62,560 nt of DNA from Gymnopus androsaceus JB14 (lineage: Eukaryota; Basidiomycota; Agaricomycetes; Agaricales; Omphalotaceae), in the NCBI GenBank assembly GCA_009733575.1, contig ML769752.1, forward strand, positions 1-62,560, written 5' to 3'. Below are positions 36,070 to 47,579 of the stretch, one piece after another (position 1 is the first letter of the stretch; each line of letters begins with the position of its first letter). A program made the translations under genes and the position numbers. Under the pieces are notes generated by a model. It did no database searches, had not been told where the DNA came from, and saw only the letters and a program-made list of their open reading frames with translations.

Positions 36070-37499
36070 TCAGCCTAGCTTCTTCGTGCGTGGCCTGCGT
36101 GGCTTAGCACTCTTCGTCGAGCCACTAGACTCAATAACCGGCATCGGCGCAAACGACACGCTCTGCTTTCGCTGTCGTTCATCAGCTGAGGCAGAGGCAT
36201 GATTAGGACTAGAATCCGGGCTCGGTGCGAATTCTATCGTAGAAACAGAGTTGTTCGGAGGGAGGTTTAGAAGCTGGTTTCATCGCAGCTTTCACTTTGC
36301 CCTTTCCAGCCCATCGAAGACTTTCATAGACTTTGAGCCTTTCGGAGCACGTTTCGAGATGACTGAAGCAGATTCGTCCACGTCCATATCGTCGTCATCG
36401 ATAGGCGTGGCTTCGGGTTTGAAGGGTTTGTCGTCGTGGGTGGGTTTAGTTCGTTTCTTTCGAGGTTTGGACGTGGAGGCTGGAGCTGAAGATGAAGCCA
36501 GCGGTGAATTAGGTGCTGTTGGTACCATCTTAAGCTTCTTCTTCAGCCGCACTTGCGAACGAGTGCTAGTAACACTCCGTGTATCGTCATCATCATCCAC
36601 CGGAGGCTCTTCAGCGTTCTCTTCCGCGGCAGCAGCTTCTTCGCGCTTGCGGGTAGAGCGTTTACGCTTTCGAGGACGAGGTGATGATGTTACGGATGAT
36701 TCTGAGGAGCTATCCGATTCTCGGGGCTCGAAACACTTTAGACGGTCACATGAAGTGAGTTTGTCGTGGTGCATCGTTGAGTCGGCGCGGAATCGAGCGC
36801 GTTTGGTATCGGTCTGCAACATGGTTTAGCAAAGATGTCCAGCAAAGAAGAAGAAAGAAAACTCACAGTATGTTTACCCTCGTAACACCAGCCATCTGGA
36901 GGACCCATATCTCCATCACCTTCGACTGTTTGCCCGCAACAGTTCCACAACGTCTCGTACTGAGTATCGCCTCCTACCCGCTCAACTTCGGCACTCTCAT
37001 CATCATGTGGTACCAAACAACTTCTCTCCGCATTTTCAGCTTCGTAGTAGAACTTGTGGCATCTCACGCAGTGCAGCGCAGCTGGAGGATGAAGTGTCGA
37101 GAAGAATGAGGTCAAATGGGTCAGGGTCAATGATGAAGGCGGATGGATAGGTTTTGAGCTGCGAGCTGGCGGAATTAGATGTGTCAAAATGTATTCGTGA
37201 AGTACCTTCGGAGGTACAGAAGAAATGAGAGAATGTAAAGCCGAGGGATCCGTGATGAGGCCCAAGTCTTTATCGAGAAGATTATCCGGCGGAGGAGAAG
37301 GAGTAATCGGAGGATCTTGGGCAGTTCCTTTGGGATGAGGAGAAAGATTGGAATTATTCTTTCCAATCGCAGAATTCACGGACGGAGAAGGAGTCCGGAG
37401 TTGTTGATTGCGAAGTGAAGCTTCGGCTAAAGAATCGCCGATACTCTTTTCGGCTGGTTCAGTAACATTGGCGGATTTCCGAGAAAAAAAGTTGAACAT
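36070..37499 (-). CDS. Putative zinc-binding nuclear protein (CHORD-like Cys/His pattern, basic/acidic tail)
   Basis: Three exons, 36867-37499, 36322-36813 and 36070-36273, keep frame and give 442 aa. The start MFNFFSRKSANV is the first ATG. Residues 1-130 are Ser/Pro-rich. A Cys/His cluster follows: CVRCHKFY, 13 residues to CLVPH, then WNCCG, 17 residues to CYEGKHT. The spacing resembles CHORD-type zinc modules, but identity is not certain. A second Cys pair (SCDRLKC) precedes a tail alternating strongly basic stretches (RPRKRKRSTRKRE; KPRRPRTKKLG at the end) with acidic runs (DDDDD), typical of nuclear proteins. The second intron has a weak GTCTTC donor, but splicing it restores LLNLPPNNSVSTIEFAPSPD. 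Function unknown. Confidence 0.7.
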
Positions 37500-37748
37500 T
37501 GTCGTCGTCGTCGTAGGTTTCACGACGACAATGGAAGCGCAAGAAAGGAACCTTTTTCAAGGAATAGCGTCAGAGTGGGGTTGATCAACCAATCAGAAAC
37601 GAAACGAGTCACGGTGGAAACACGTGTTTCAAATGCGCGTCAACCGCGTTGCCAACAGCAAGTTGCTGTCAGTGTTCTCAAACCTTCAAGTTTTACGCGC
37701 CAGATTATCGTGTTCCAAGGTATCAATTAATATTTTATGGCAAACCCT

Positions 37749-39362
37749 TTAGCAAGATGTCTTTGGTGCAAAAGCGAACTTCAATTTCCCATTAGTGCCA
37801 TAGATCCCATACCCGGGCTCCATATCATCCGAGTATATATGAGCGAACCAACCAACACCACCTCCGGGTACAGTTTTGAAGTAAGAGCATTTGGAGTCTA
37901 GCAGTTTGAAGTAGGCCTGGTTATAACATTAGTTACAACGCGAATGCTTCGAGGCATCGATACACTCACAGCTTCGTTCTGAACGTTGGCCACAGCTTTT
38001 GGGCTGTTGGGCTCAACACCTTGGTAGGTCTTTGATGGCCAGCCATTCTACATAGAACGAGGATCAGGTCCTGCACCAACGATTGCATACAGTACGCACC
38101 TCGGTTAAATAAATCTTCTTTCCGTGGACATTATTAACAAACCTGAGTGATTCGCAGTCAGTATCATACTACAATCATCCAAGTCGTAGAATTCACCAGT
38201 CCAAATCGTCCAAGACCAGCGGCCAGGATTTACTTGCTAAACGAAATAATGTAAGCAAAAAAAAAAAACGACGCTGAGTAGCGCCAACCTGTGGAAGCTT
38301 CTTGAGAAAAGAACGGAAGCATATGAACATCCACGAAATTGACTGCATCTATAACCTGCGGTGCACCACCGTTCTCCTTGAACAGTAGGTCAATACCGAC
38401 GCCATGTAAGGATATCGCACGAGATAAGACAAACCTGGTAGCTCCAACTGCAAGACCAGAAAAATCGTCAGCTCTCTCAAGTTACTCGAGTTGCGAAAAA
38501 CACTCACGCCAAATCAGAAACCGTAACCTGAATCCCCAAACCCTTCAACTGATTCCTGGCATACCATACCTGTCCCGCAAGTGCGTCTGGGGAAAGCACC
38601 CCGTCGAACAACGGCTCCGAGCCAAACTGAACCACACGAGTGACGAATTTGGCCTTGGGATTCGAGTGGAGCGTCTTGAAAAGACTGTCACGGCGGGCTA
38701 TCCATTCGTCGCCTCCGTCGAAACCGAACTGTGTATACCGGAAGGAAATTGATTAGAGCTAGAACTCAGCAAGTGCGACCACTTGCCCAGATCAAAGCAT
38801 GGACACCGAGGCCACTGTACAAAGTAAAGTTCGAGGGTGGCAGTTAGATAGAGAGGGCAGAGCGGGCGTACGCGGTCCAAGCAGCCTCGACGATATCGTC
38901 ACTATGAGATCACACAAGATAAGCTCTCGCATCGAAATCCAAGAAAGGAGACGTACTAAAACCCAGCATTATCGCAGGCACCATACAAACGAACGTAACG
39001 ACCTTTGAATTTAGTGCGTATGTTTTTGAAATCCGTCTTCAATTTAGACAAGCTCTGGCCTGTAATGGTAGTTCTTCAGTATATGGCATTCATAGCGAGG
39101 ACCGAGAATTGGCCTTACAGGCAGTAACTTCATAGCTAAATCCAACGAAAGCATACTCAGTGTTCGTATTGCACCACCAGCCATTGGTCGAGGATGGGAC
39201 AGAGGAGGGCATAGTGAACCCCAGAGCGGGGAAGCAGCCGGACGACCTGGATGATACATCTACAACGGCATCTGTGGTACCGTTAACAGCAGGGGATCCG
39301 TGCACGGTAGCACTCCACAAGAGGCCAAAGAGGATGCAGGACGACGACCGGAGGGAATACAT
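37749..39362 (-). CDS. Secreted GH17-like beta-1,3-glucanase
   Basis: Cell-wall glucanase of the fungal GH17 group. Start at the ATG 39362-39360 (MYSLRSSSCILFGLLW, a signal peptide) or the upstream in-frame ATG at 39392. Segments in order: ALGFTMPSSVPSSTNGWWC, AFVGFSYEVTAC, an intron, then LSKLKTDFKNIRTKFKGRYVRLYGACDNAGF, WFGFDGGDEWIARRDSLF, VQFGSEPLFDGVL, LKGLGIQVTVSDLA, VNFVDVHMLPFFS, and lastly VGWFAHIYSDDMEPGYGIYG ending FAFAPKTSC before the TAA at 37751-37749. About eight short introns are implied; individual splice sites in 37900-39000 were not all fixed. Conserved Cys and the GSEP (acid/base Glu) motif are present. Confidence 0.82.
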
Positions 39363-39392
39363 CGATCGAAGCTGGGTACCAAAGGCGAGCAT

Positions 39393-40464
39393 GCCAGACT
39401 TATATACCAGCGAAAAACGCTCTGAAATGGTTCCACAGTAGTATCCCGATTAGCAACATCGATCGTTAGCACTGACAGGCTGGAGTCCGAGTTGTCCGCC
39501 GAGTCCGAGGAATGTCTGCGGGAGAACTGCGTTCGAGACGATGCTGTATCACCTTCTAGACTGTCGTCAAAGCGGATTTTATCCCAGTTGAGATAGAGGC
39601 GTAGTAAAAAGGAGATTCATGAACCGTGCTTAAGCCATCTGACCAAGGTTAATGTAATTTTTCTGGAGAGATTCGCTGGAATAAATTCCAATCGGGTTTT
39701 CCATCTTGGAAACGCGTACTATTCAGGACAATAAGGGTTCTAAATCCGCAATCCCAGACGTCAGACTCGAACCAAGAGCTTAGTGGACTGGCGATCGATT
39801 TAGAGGCGAGAATCTGGAACAGGTAACTGCCGAATATGGGAGTGCTGCTATATAGCAGGATTCCATTGGGAAATTGTTTATCGTAAGCTGGCGTTATTGC
39901 GAAAGAAGGAAAAGAGTCGAAAGTTGGAGACGTGCTAATCGAGTGACAATTTAGACGCCAAAGTAAACTCTTTCGTCTCCGATCCCGGATCCGCATTTTG
40001 TCCTCCCTCCCTCCACGGGACTTGGAAAGAGTCAAAGCCGTTTTCTCGCCTCCTCAGGCTCAAGCCGCAAAATTCAAACCGTAGTTTCATCGACCCTCGA
40101 AGATGGCTTCGACGAAACTCTGCTCCTCCCAGTCCTCACTAATCTGGCTGGCGTGCTCTGACTCCAGCCTTTCGCTTAGCTCCCGCTGCCTGAGGCAGGG
40201 TCCCTAACTACCGCTAAAAAGTTTTGACTATCTTTATCACGGCTCGGCAGTGGCGGTACGCGCGGAAGCACTTCATGTTCAGCTATGCAGTTCACTATGC
40301 AGTCGATTTCGCGTCAGATTTTCGGGATCGGCGGTACGCGTGGGATGGCAGACTGCATGATAAAAAGAAGCCTGGTTCCGCCTTCGAATCCTTGCCTGGC
40401 GCCCCCAACTCAATCCACATCCTTATAGCATCTTTTGGAGCTGGTCTCTAACAGTGTTCACGCC
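39393..40464. other. No gene recognised
   Basis: Divergent promoter region between the GH17-like gene and the next plus-strand gene. GGCGGTACGCG occurs twice (40251 and 40333), with another ATGCAGT(T)CACT repeat between. Confidence 0.5.
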
Positions 40465-41491
40465 ATGATTCATTCTATCAATCTACTTTCTTGCATTTCC
40501 CTCCTAATCGGACTGGTAACCGTCAACGGCTCTCCCATTAACACCAGCCCCCAACTTCAGAGTCGGACAGAAATGTGGATCGTAGGGTATGATTTTCTCG
40601 AGCCCAACGCAGCTCGCAGTGCGTAGTTTCTCTAGTGAAGATGCAATTTTTGCTAACTAGTATAATAGGAACAATTGGAAAAACAAGCATACATCAACAC
40701 AGCTTTAAGACCGCAGAATCCAAATTCGTATACAAACGGCATTTATGCCACCCCTCATGAGACTGTTAAAGAGGACATATTACCTTATGTGGTAAGGTCG
40801 TCGTGGTACGTTAATACTCTCATATTTACAATTTTTCGTTCTAGGGCATTGTAACTATGGAGAGTGCGGCGCCGTTGTCCAGTCCAGAGATTCAAAGGGT
40901 GAGTTTGAGTTCCAGCATATATACGTTGATTAGTATTGATATTATTCATTCAACGAGCTTTATATTCCACGTAAAGAAGTGCCGATGGTCTAAAGAAGAG
41001 TTCGAGGCATATCTAAAAAAGAACGAGGCAACATTAAAATCCAAAGCTTACACCTTCGAAAAGACCGTGATCTTACAGTTACAGCAGCAAACTTGGTCTC
41101 TCGATAAGCGTTCCAGCTCCCCTTTACAGCTGGAACCAAGCCACTTTTGGATTTTACATGGAAGATTATGACTCTGAGTAAGTTGTGTAAATTTTCCTTT
41201 CTTGAATTCGCCATCGTATCGTTGTGAGCGTTGGTTGCCCCCGCCTTCCATCCATATATACAGTTCATTTCTTCTTCCAGTCACCCGCAAATTACTTACG
41301 AACATGCATTGCGCAGAAACATTCAAGGCATTGCCACACGCGTGCTCAACCACCGGTGGATTGGTCGAAGTTTACACCTCATATCGATCATTGGCCCAAA
41401 GTACAGCCTACGTTCACATAGCCCTTTGCGAGGGTGGTTGGCTTGTTCGTCCGATCTCTGCGTTGTATTCAAACATTTGTATAATGAATGA
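40465..41491 (+). CDS. Putative secreted protein of unknown function (exon structure partly uncertain)
   Basis: ATG at 40465 opens MIHSINLLSCISLLIGLVTV, a good signal peptide, followed by WIVGYDFLEPNAAR. Further coding blocks: EQLEKQAYINTALRPQNPNS (about 40671-40795), GIVTMESAAPLSSPEIQR (about 40846-40900), SKEEFEAYLKKNEATLKSKAY (from about 40975) and HPQITYEHALRRNIQGIATR (from about 41282). The joins are near plausible GT/AG sites, but the first junction is out of phase with its best donor. The gene could be damaged, or I may have missed an exon. The family is not recognised. The end is set at the stop of the last good frame. Confidence 0.4.
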
Positions 41492-41783
41492 TGGTCTCGT
41501 TCTCGACAAGTGGCCTATGAGACGCTGCTTACTCGATTTGGATCTACAGTCTTTCGTTCCGACCGTATTGCACAATGTGAGCGAATGAAATCAGAGTGAG
41601 GTTATCATCCAAGAATCCACTCGCATAAAATTTCAAAGACAATGTATTTGTCAATTGCAACCCATAGTCATTCCAATCTCAAGCCAGTATTTCCTGCTTC
41701 AAGCATCGATAGGTCCCTCCTAGATGTCAGTTACCAACAAAACTCAAAACTCAACAAGTAAGACTTCATCGTATATCTAGGAT

Positions 41784-42133
41784 ATGGTAAAGCATATCAA
41801 TGGTATTGCCGCATCGTGGATGAAACCAACTGCTCGCGTTTTCAGCTCTGAGGCGAAGCAGGAGTTTATGGAGTGTAGCTTTGAGGTACGTTGTGTCCTT
41901 TCCTTCCTTTTTGCGCGTTCTTTGTTTTGTTTCATGTCTGTCTTCTTTCTCTCATGGATCCCACCCCATTCTGTGTCTGTGTTTCTCACCCCTCACTTTC
42001 ATCCTCCCCATACTCCCTTCTTTCCTTTCTTCGCACTCGGCTTACCCCTCTTCCCTCCCATCTACAGGAACTCCGCCTAGCGTCCCTCGCCCTTTGCCAT
42101 TCACGCTATACCCGAGATACTGGGTCTGACTGA
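41784..42133 (+). CDS. Small hypothetical protein (55 aa)
   Basis: ATG at 41784; exons 41784-41885 and 42068-42133 join in phase across a 182 bp CT-rich intron (GTACGT donor, CTACAG acceptor). The product starts MVKHINGIAASWMKPTARVF and ends CHSRYTRDTGSD. It has an Arg/Ser-containing amphipathic start that could be a mitochondrial presequence, and two Cys. No family recognised. The unusually long intron for this locus lowers confidence. Confidence 0.35.
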
Positions 42134-42374
42134 TGCGACCACGTCTACTGCTATGGGTACTAGAGGAAATGGTGGTGGGCATTTCAGCTCGATGAATACG
42201 ATGGGCGCAGGGCTCGGATGTATTTTTAGGTTCGACGAGGGGTAGTAGGTACAGGAGCAGGTGGTGGTAGATCTGCTAGGTGAAGCTATAATCAGGCATT
42301 GACGATTCATTACAGTAATATTACAAGGGCATCTTCACGTAGACTGTATCTTTAAGTATGCAAGCTCGCTGTAA

Positions 42375-44120
42375 TCAGACAGTGATAGGTAAACCCATCG
42401 CATGCAAACCCATAGGCGAAAGCAGATCAGTAGACGTTGCAGCGCCAATGAAATTCTGTGGACTCTTGGGAAAATCGGGAGGACTGATCCCTTGCAAAAA
42501 GCATTCCTTCTGCTTTTCAACATACAAGGCGTTGATTTTCGTCGTTGGCATTGCAGGAATGTACATAACTGGGCGTAAAAGTTCAAAATTACCAAGAGAG
42601 CAAACTAGATAAGAATGCTTGCCTGCTGAATCTTCCTTGCCAGTATGTTCACGCTCCACTGAATGAACGACATCACAATGCCAGAACACGGTATCGCCGG
42701 GCATAACCTTGGGTACGGAGGTCATTGTCTTGTCAAGCATCATATGAGGGTGTGTTTCTGTCGTAGGACGTGGACCAGTGAACCCATTGTCTTTGGGTAG
42801 GATACCTGGGAAGTCGGCATAGGATATGTCTATAGAGCGTTCTCGACATTGTAAATTTAAAAACTGGGAATGAATGTAGAGCTTACCATACTCCCAGTTC
42901 TTCGCATCAAGAATGCTTTCAGATTCAACTGGGACCAGAGGACGAAAGAAAGGTCGCAATATAATATACGCATTTGACGCAAGTACATTTGGAAACACTT
43001 TTAAGGTTCCCTGTTTCGGTTCGGTTTCACTATGATGAAAAGTGTCAGCAACATTGTGCGTTAAAGGCGTATATATGATACTACCTTATTGCAAGCCAGC
43101 CTTGAAAAGTCCTGAACACTGAGGCCTAAAAGAAAACTAATCAGAAGCGTTCAAAGCATTATCACAGCGCGTTAATACCTGACTGTGACGTCCATACAAC
43201 GACGAACGAGCACTCAAACGACCAGCAAGAGCGTAAGGATCATGCTTGCGCCACTCCCCAGAAAGAATATCCTCAAAGCACGTCCGGAAGGCCGGGTCTT
43301 CCCATCGTTCAATCGTGCCTCCTACAACGTCGTCAGCTCCTACTAAACCAGAAACGAATTCAGCAAGCGTAATATCTACCGTCAACATGAGGTGGATGAA
43401 CATCCCATTGTACACCCGGACGTCTGATACGGAACCGGTCGGCGTAAGTAAGGGGAGTCGAGAGATCTACACCTTCCAAGGCTTTTCGCTGGAATCGCGG
43501 TAGAGGTTGTTGAGCCAGGCGGACGCAGCGAGTAGATTGGGGTGGGAGCGAGCCTGCACTTGGGGTTTCGTCCAACTACAGAGGGAGACCACGTAAAAAT
43601 AGAACTTCGATAAGCAAAATTGTTATAGCCTACTAGAGCTCAAAAAACTGTTTATCGCCTTCGGCGGGTATGCCTTGAAGGGAGATCGACTCAGCGGTCA
43701 CTATCCCACATGTACATATTAGAAATTCCGTACCTTTAACGTCTGGATTGGCCTTGATGAAATCTTTGAGAGATTCTTTCCAGGTGCGGGCTTCCGCGTC
43801 GTCCACGACGTCCTTAATAACAACCGTTCCGACTCTCCTAATTTCTTCGAGTCTTTCCGACGAGAGAGATGACAATTCCGAAAATTTGACTTGTGGAATG
43901 TACTACAAGTACGAGATGAGCATGGTGAGTGGGGGATCGACGTTGACGTTTATGAGAACCATACCTCAGAGCCTTTCTCAGAGACCTGTGCAGTTACCTT
44001 TGCTAGCTCATCGATGATCTCTGCCCATGCTTTAGTGGCGCGTGCTTGAAAGTCGGGGTAGCTTTCAGCGATTTCGCGCTTGATATTCAAAAAATGCTTA
44101 GAGTATGCAGGAGCGGACAT
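42375..44120 (-). CDS. DUF1479 family protein (2-oxoglutarate oxygenase-like)
   Basis: DUF1479 proteins have a double-stranded beta-helix fold resembling Fe(II)/2-oxoglutarate oxygenases; substrates in fungi are unknown. The start ATG is 44120-44118 (MSAPAYSKHFLNIKREIAES). In order: RRVGTVVIKDVVDDAEARTW, SLKDFIKANPDVKG, VDLSTPLTYADRFRIRRPG, then QWDVHPPHVDGG with the likely HxD metal ligands, GTIERWEDPAFRTCFEDIL, YGRHSQ, LKVFPNVLASNAYIILRPFF, ENTHPHMMLDK-like sequence (ETHPHMMLDK), and VMPGDTVFWHCDVVHSVE with the distal His. The frame ends GLHAMGLPITV. Introns of about 50-60 bp divide it into roughly five or six exons. No sign of damage. Confidence 0.87.
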
Positions 44121-44577
44121 GGCGAGGTGCTCTTTTTATTAGAGCACAAGCACAATTTATACCATTGGAGGTTTAGTCGTCAGAAGGCATCGAGGCGAGA
44201 TAGGCAAGGAAGTAAAGTACCGAGGATTATCCGAAGGCCAAAATATTTCCCAAATTATGTCACTGTTTTTTGGTTAGGAGGCAAGGAAGTAAAGTCCCGA
44301 GGTTTATCCGAAGGTCAAAACCTGCTTCTCCTCGTAGTTCCAGTCGCTGTTTTTGGTTAGTTTGCGTCAGTCATTGATCATGAGATTCCTCAGCGTCCGA
44401 AGAAGAGCGGAAGCGGAGTCAAGTCGTAGACAGCATCGCAGCAGGTTCAATAAATCTCTGTATTCAAGATCGTTCAACACATCAGCATTACTTATATGTT
44501 TTGGTAAGATAGATAAAGCAAATGAAAAGCATTCAACGACCAGTAACTGGACATCCTAGAGGTGATGTTATTGCTCT
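44121..44577. other. Spacer between DUF1479 and beta-tubulin genes
   Basis: Contains the DUF1479 promoter and the tubulin 3' flank. CCGAGG-TTATCCGAAGG-TCAAAA occurs twice (44220 and 44297), about 77 bp apart. Confidence 0.5.
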
Positions 44578-47234
44578 TCATCCTCCTGTGCGAGATCCGC
44601 TGCTGGCTCCTCTTCATACTCTTCGTCATCGACAGAAGCCTCTTGGTACTATGAACAAAAAAAAAGTCAGAAACGTGTACACCGCGGTTCACAAATTTAA
44701 GCGGTCACCTGTTGGTATTCAGCACTGCAAGGAGAAGATAGAACATGAGTATTCGGCGTGAAAGGAAGAAATAAACGCGGTGCGCTTACATGAGATCTTG
44801 CGTGTTGCTCTCAGCCTCGGAGAACTCCATAGGGTCCATTCCTTCTCCGGTGTACCTGTAAAAGCAAAGCCATAAGCGATAGATACATATGCTCATCGAG
44901 ATACACACCAATGCAAAAAAGCACCGCGTTTATACATTAAGGAGAACTGTATAAACCATATCGAATCAATCGGTTGCATGAGACAGATAAAACAACCAAT
45001 CTATACCGTTTGTAATGTCCTCTGGAATAGTTCCTGTATTGCGGTCGAATTGGATAGAGCCGTGGCCGCCTGGATTTAGAAAGAAGTTGAGAAGATTAAC
45101 ATGAGGCGTATATCAATAACAAGGGAGAATCCGGATTGCATACCATTTTTTGACCAACGGGAGGCGTAGAGACTAGGCATACAGAGACGTTATCCGGAAT
45201 CCATCTATAATCGATCAACCGGTCAGATAGCCAATCGAGAATACGAAGATTCAGAATCACTCACTCGACAAAGTGCGTCGAGTTCCGTTTTTGGAGATCA
45301 TGAACCGCAACCTAGCCCAACGCGAACATCTCTTATCAGAGATGTTTCACAATCAATGAAAGAGATAAATACTCACTTCAGCTTCTCGAGAAGACACATT
45401 CCCTCGGAAGATGGTAGCAGCGGTCAAATAACGGCTACAAGCATTATTAAAGTCTGCAAGTGGAGGAAATTCATGAAGACATACCCAAATCGAGGATCAC
45501 AAGCAACCAAAAGATTTTTACGATCGAATAGCCTAATATCAAAGTAGTGGTTTGTTTCGTGATCCTAAAAAGTAGGGTGAGCGTACGTACGCTTGCGTAA
45601 GCTCAGGAATAGAAACGCCTTGGTATGCTTGAGCGGCACTGCTGTTTATAGGAGCATAGCTGGGCATTAAAAAGTGGAGCTGGGTTCGCTATCAGTGCAA
45701 GAAAAGCGAAAAAAATAAACGATGCATCATACACGGGGGAAGGGAATCAAGTTCATGCCAAGCTTGCGCAGATCACTGGAAGAAATGCATGAAGAATAAG
45801 CACCGTCGCTCGCTGAAGGTGCAACTACACCTACCCATTCAGTTGACCAGGGAAACGCAAACTGGTGCTAACGCCACACATAACTTTGGCGATTAGCTAG
45901 GCGTAAGCATGAGCGATAGAGAGGCTCAGGATAGTGGCGGCGCACGTACCTCGTTAAGATCGGTAAAAGTAGGGCTCTTGATTTTGAGACTCCCTGAGGT
46001 GATATTGTACCTGCGGCGATATAAGATTCTTTGCACGGAGTGAGGAATTCGAGTCACTGACAAAGCCTCGTTGTCAATACAGATGGTCAAGTCGCTGGCA
46101 TCGAGCAGTTGATGGACCGAAAGCATTGCGTTGTAAGGTTCAACAACGGTTTCAGACACCTATTAGTCGGTCGCGGTAGGTTGTAAGCGGAGGATAGAAT
46201 CAAGAATTATGACACACTTTTGGTGAGGGAAGGATCGAAAAGGTGGCCAGCATTCGGTCGGGGTATTCCTAAGCATCGAAAAGTCTGAAGCGTTTTCCAT
46301 GAAATAACGTGCTAAAAGACGCTACTTCACGCAGTTTTGAAAGCAACAAGCTACCCATTCCGGAACCCGAACCACCACCGAGTGAATGTATCAGCTGGAA
46401 ACCTTGTAATGAGTCGCATGTCTCTGCCTGTCTTCTAATCGTATCCTGGACAGATAATCGTCAGTAAAATGATAAGAGCAGAAGAAATGACGACGCACCA
46501 ATAAAGGGTCCACCAACTCGGCACCTAGTTCCATGTAAGCGTCCACTCAGCATGCTTAATCACGACCTCCACCTTCAGTATAGAACCCTTTTGCCCAGTT
46601 ATTTCCTGCTCCAGAGTCACCAGTAACAAACGTATCCGGACGGAAGAGACCGCCGAGAGGACCACTGCGTAGCTGAAAGGTTTGACGTCAGAATGAGCTT
46701 GTTCGCCAGCAAGAGTCGAGCGCACACGATTACAGACACCAGCTTCGAGGTCGATTTGGGTGCTTCGTGGAACGTATCTTTGAACGCCTTGCGATTCTAT
46801 CTCGCTGAAATACACGCCGACCTGTTTCCTGTTGGTAATGCTCTTCAATAATTGAAAGACTTGAATTCGTACGCGCTGAAGTTGTAAAGGATCTGATCCT
46901 TTGTATGCCTAGGATTTATTTGGTTAGTTGATCTCGACATCTGCAGCATCCGACGCACCCCATCATAATCAAGGCCATGTTCCGCTAGGAGCATCTTCCA
47001 AAAGGTCTCTCCCACTTTCAACCTCGTTATTTTTCCACATTTTTCAAATTTTTTTAATAATAACCACCTTGATTCCCAGCCTACCATCGATGAATAGCGA
47101 TGAATAGAGAAACCAACAGCTCTGAGAACAAGCTGACCTGGCCGACCTGCAGCATTTTTATCAGTGAAGCCTGGGTGAAAAGGAAAGATGCAACCAACTT
47201 GTAGATTTATTATTTCTCGTGAATTCAAAGACAT
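44578..47234 (-). CDS. Divergent beta-tubulin
   Basis: GTP-binding subunit of microtubules. ATG at 47234-47232, stop TAA at 44580-44578. Spliced N-terminus: [38 protein letters not shown]. Following exons give [34 protein letters not shown], the tubulin signature [115 protein letters not shown] and [20 protein letters not shown], with an acidic tail ending EDEEQ. The N-terminal extension and many substitutions (AGNQ for [12 protein letters not shown] for GTMDSVRS) mark a divergent paralogue. A 9 bp exon (GTCGGCCAG) is required between introns 1 and 2. More than ten introns are present. Confidence 0.88.
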
Positions 47235-47579
47235 AATGATTATATTATGTGGAGGAGAACAAAAGAGATGGAAGATGACGCGAGAGAAAGACGCGTTTAA
47301 TATACCGTGAGATAAGATAAGATCTGCCGCTGGAGTGGCTCCGAGTCTCTTGACTCGGCTTGTATCGTTTGTATCGTTTTGTATCGTATGTATTTAATAC
47401 CAACGAGAACCAATGTCAGCAGCTGCATTTCACCAATGCCAAATGTAAGGCGCCATCCTTCGTACGCATTTCGGCTGTGGATCATCCACATCATCTCCTT
47501 GCTCAAACAAAGGCCACATTGGAAGTTCGCAGATTTCCTAATAAAACAAACTCGTCAAGTAAAAAAAGGCGACGATTCA
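47235..47579. other. Spacer between tubulin promoter and next gene
   Basis: Divergent start (tubulin) and convergent stop flank this stretch; TTTGTATCGT repeats near 47360-47390. No coding evidence. Confidence 0.5.

Noticed and set aside
36274..36321. Frameshift in the putative zinc protein near its C-terminus
   Set aside because: Splicing this 48 bp stretch restores one continuous frame to the stop, so damage need not be invoked.
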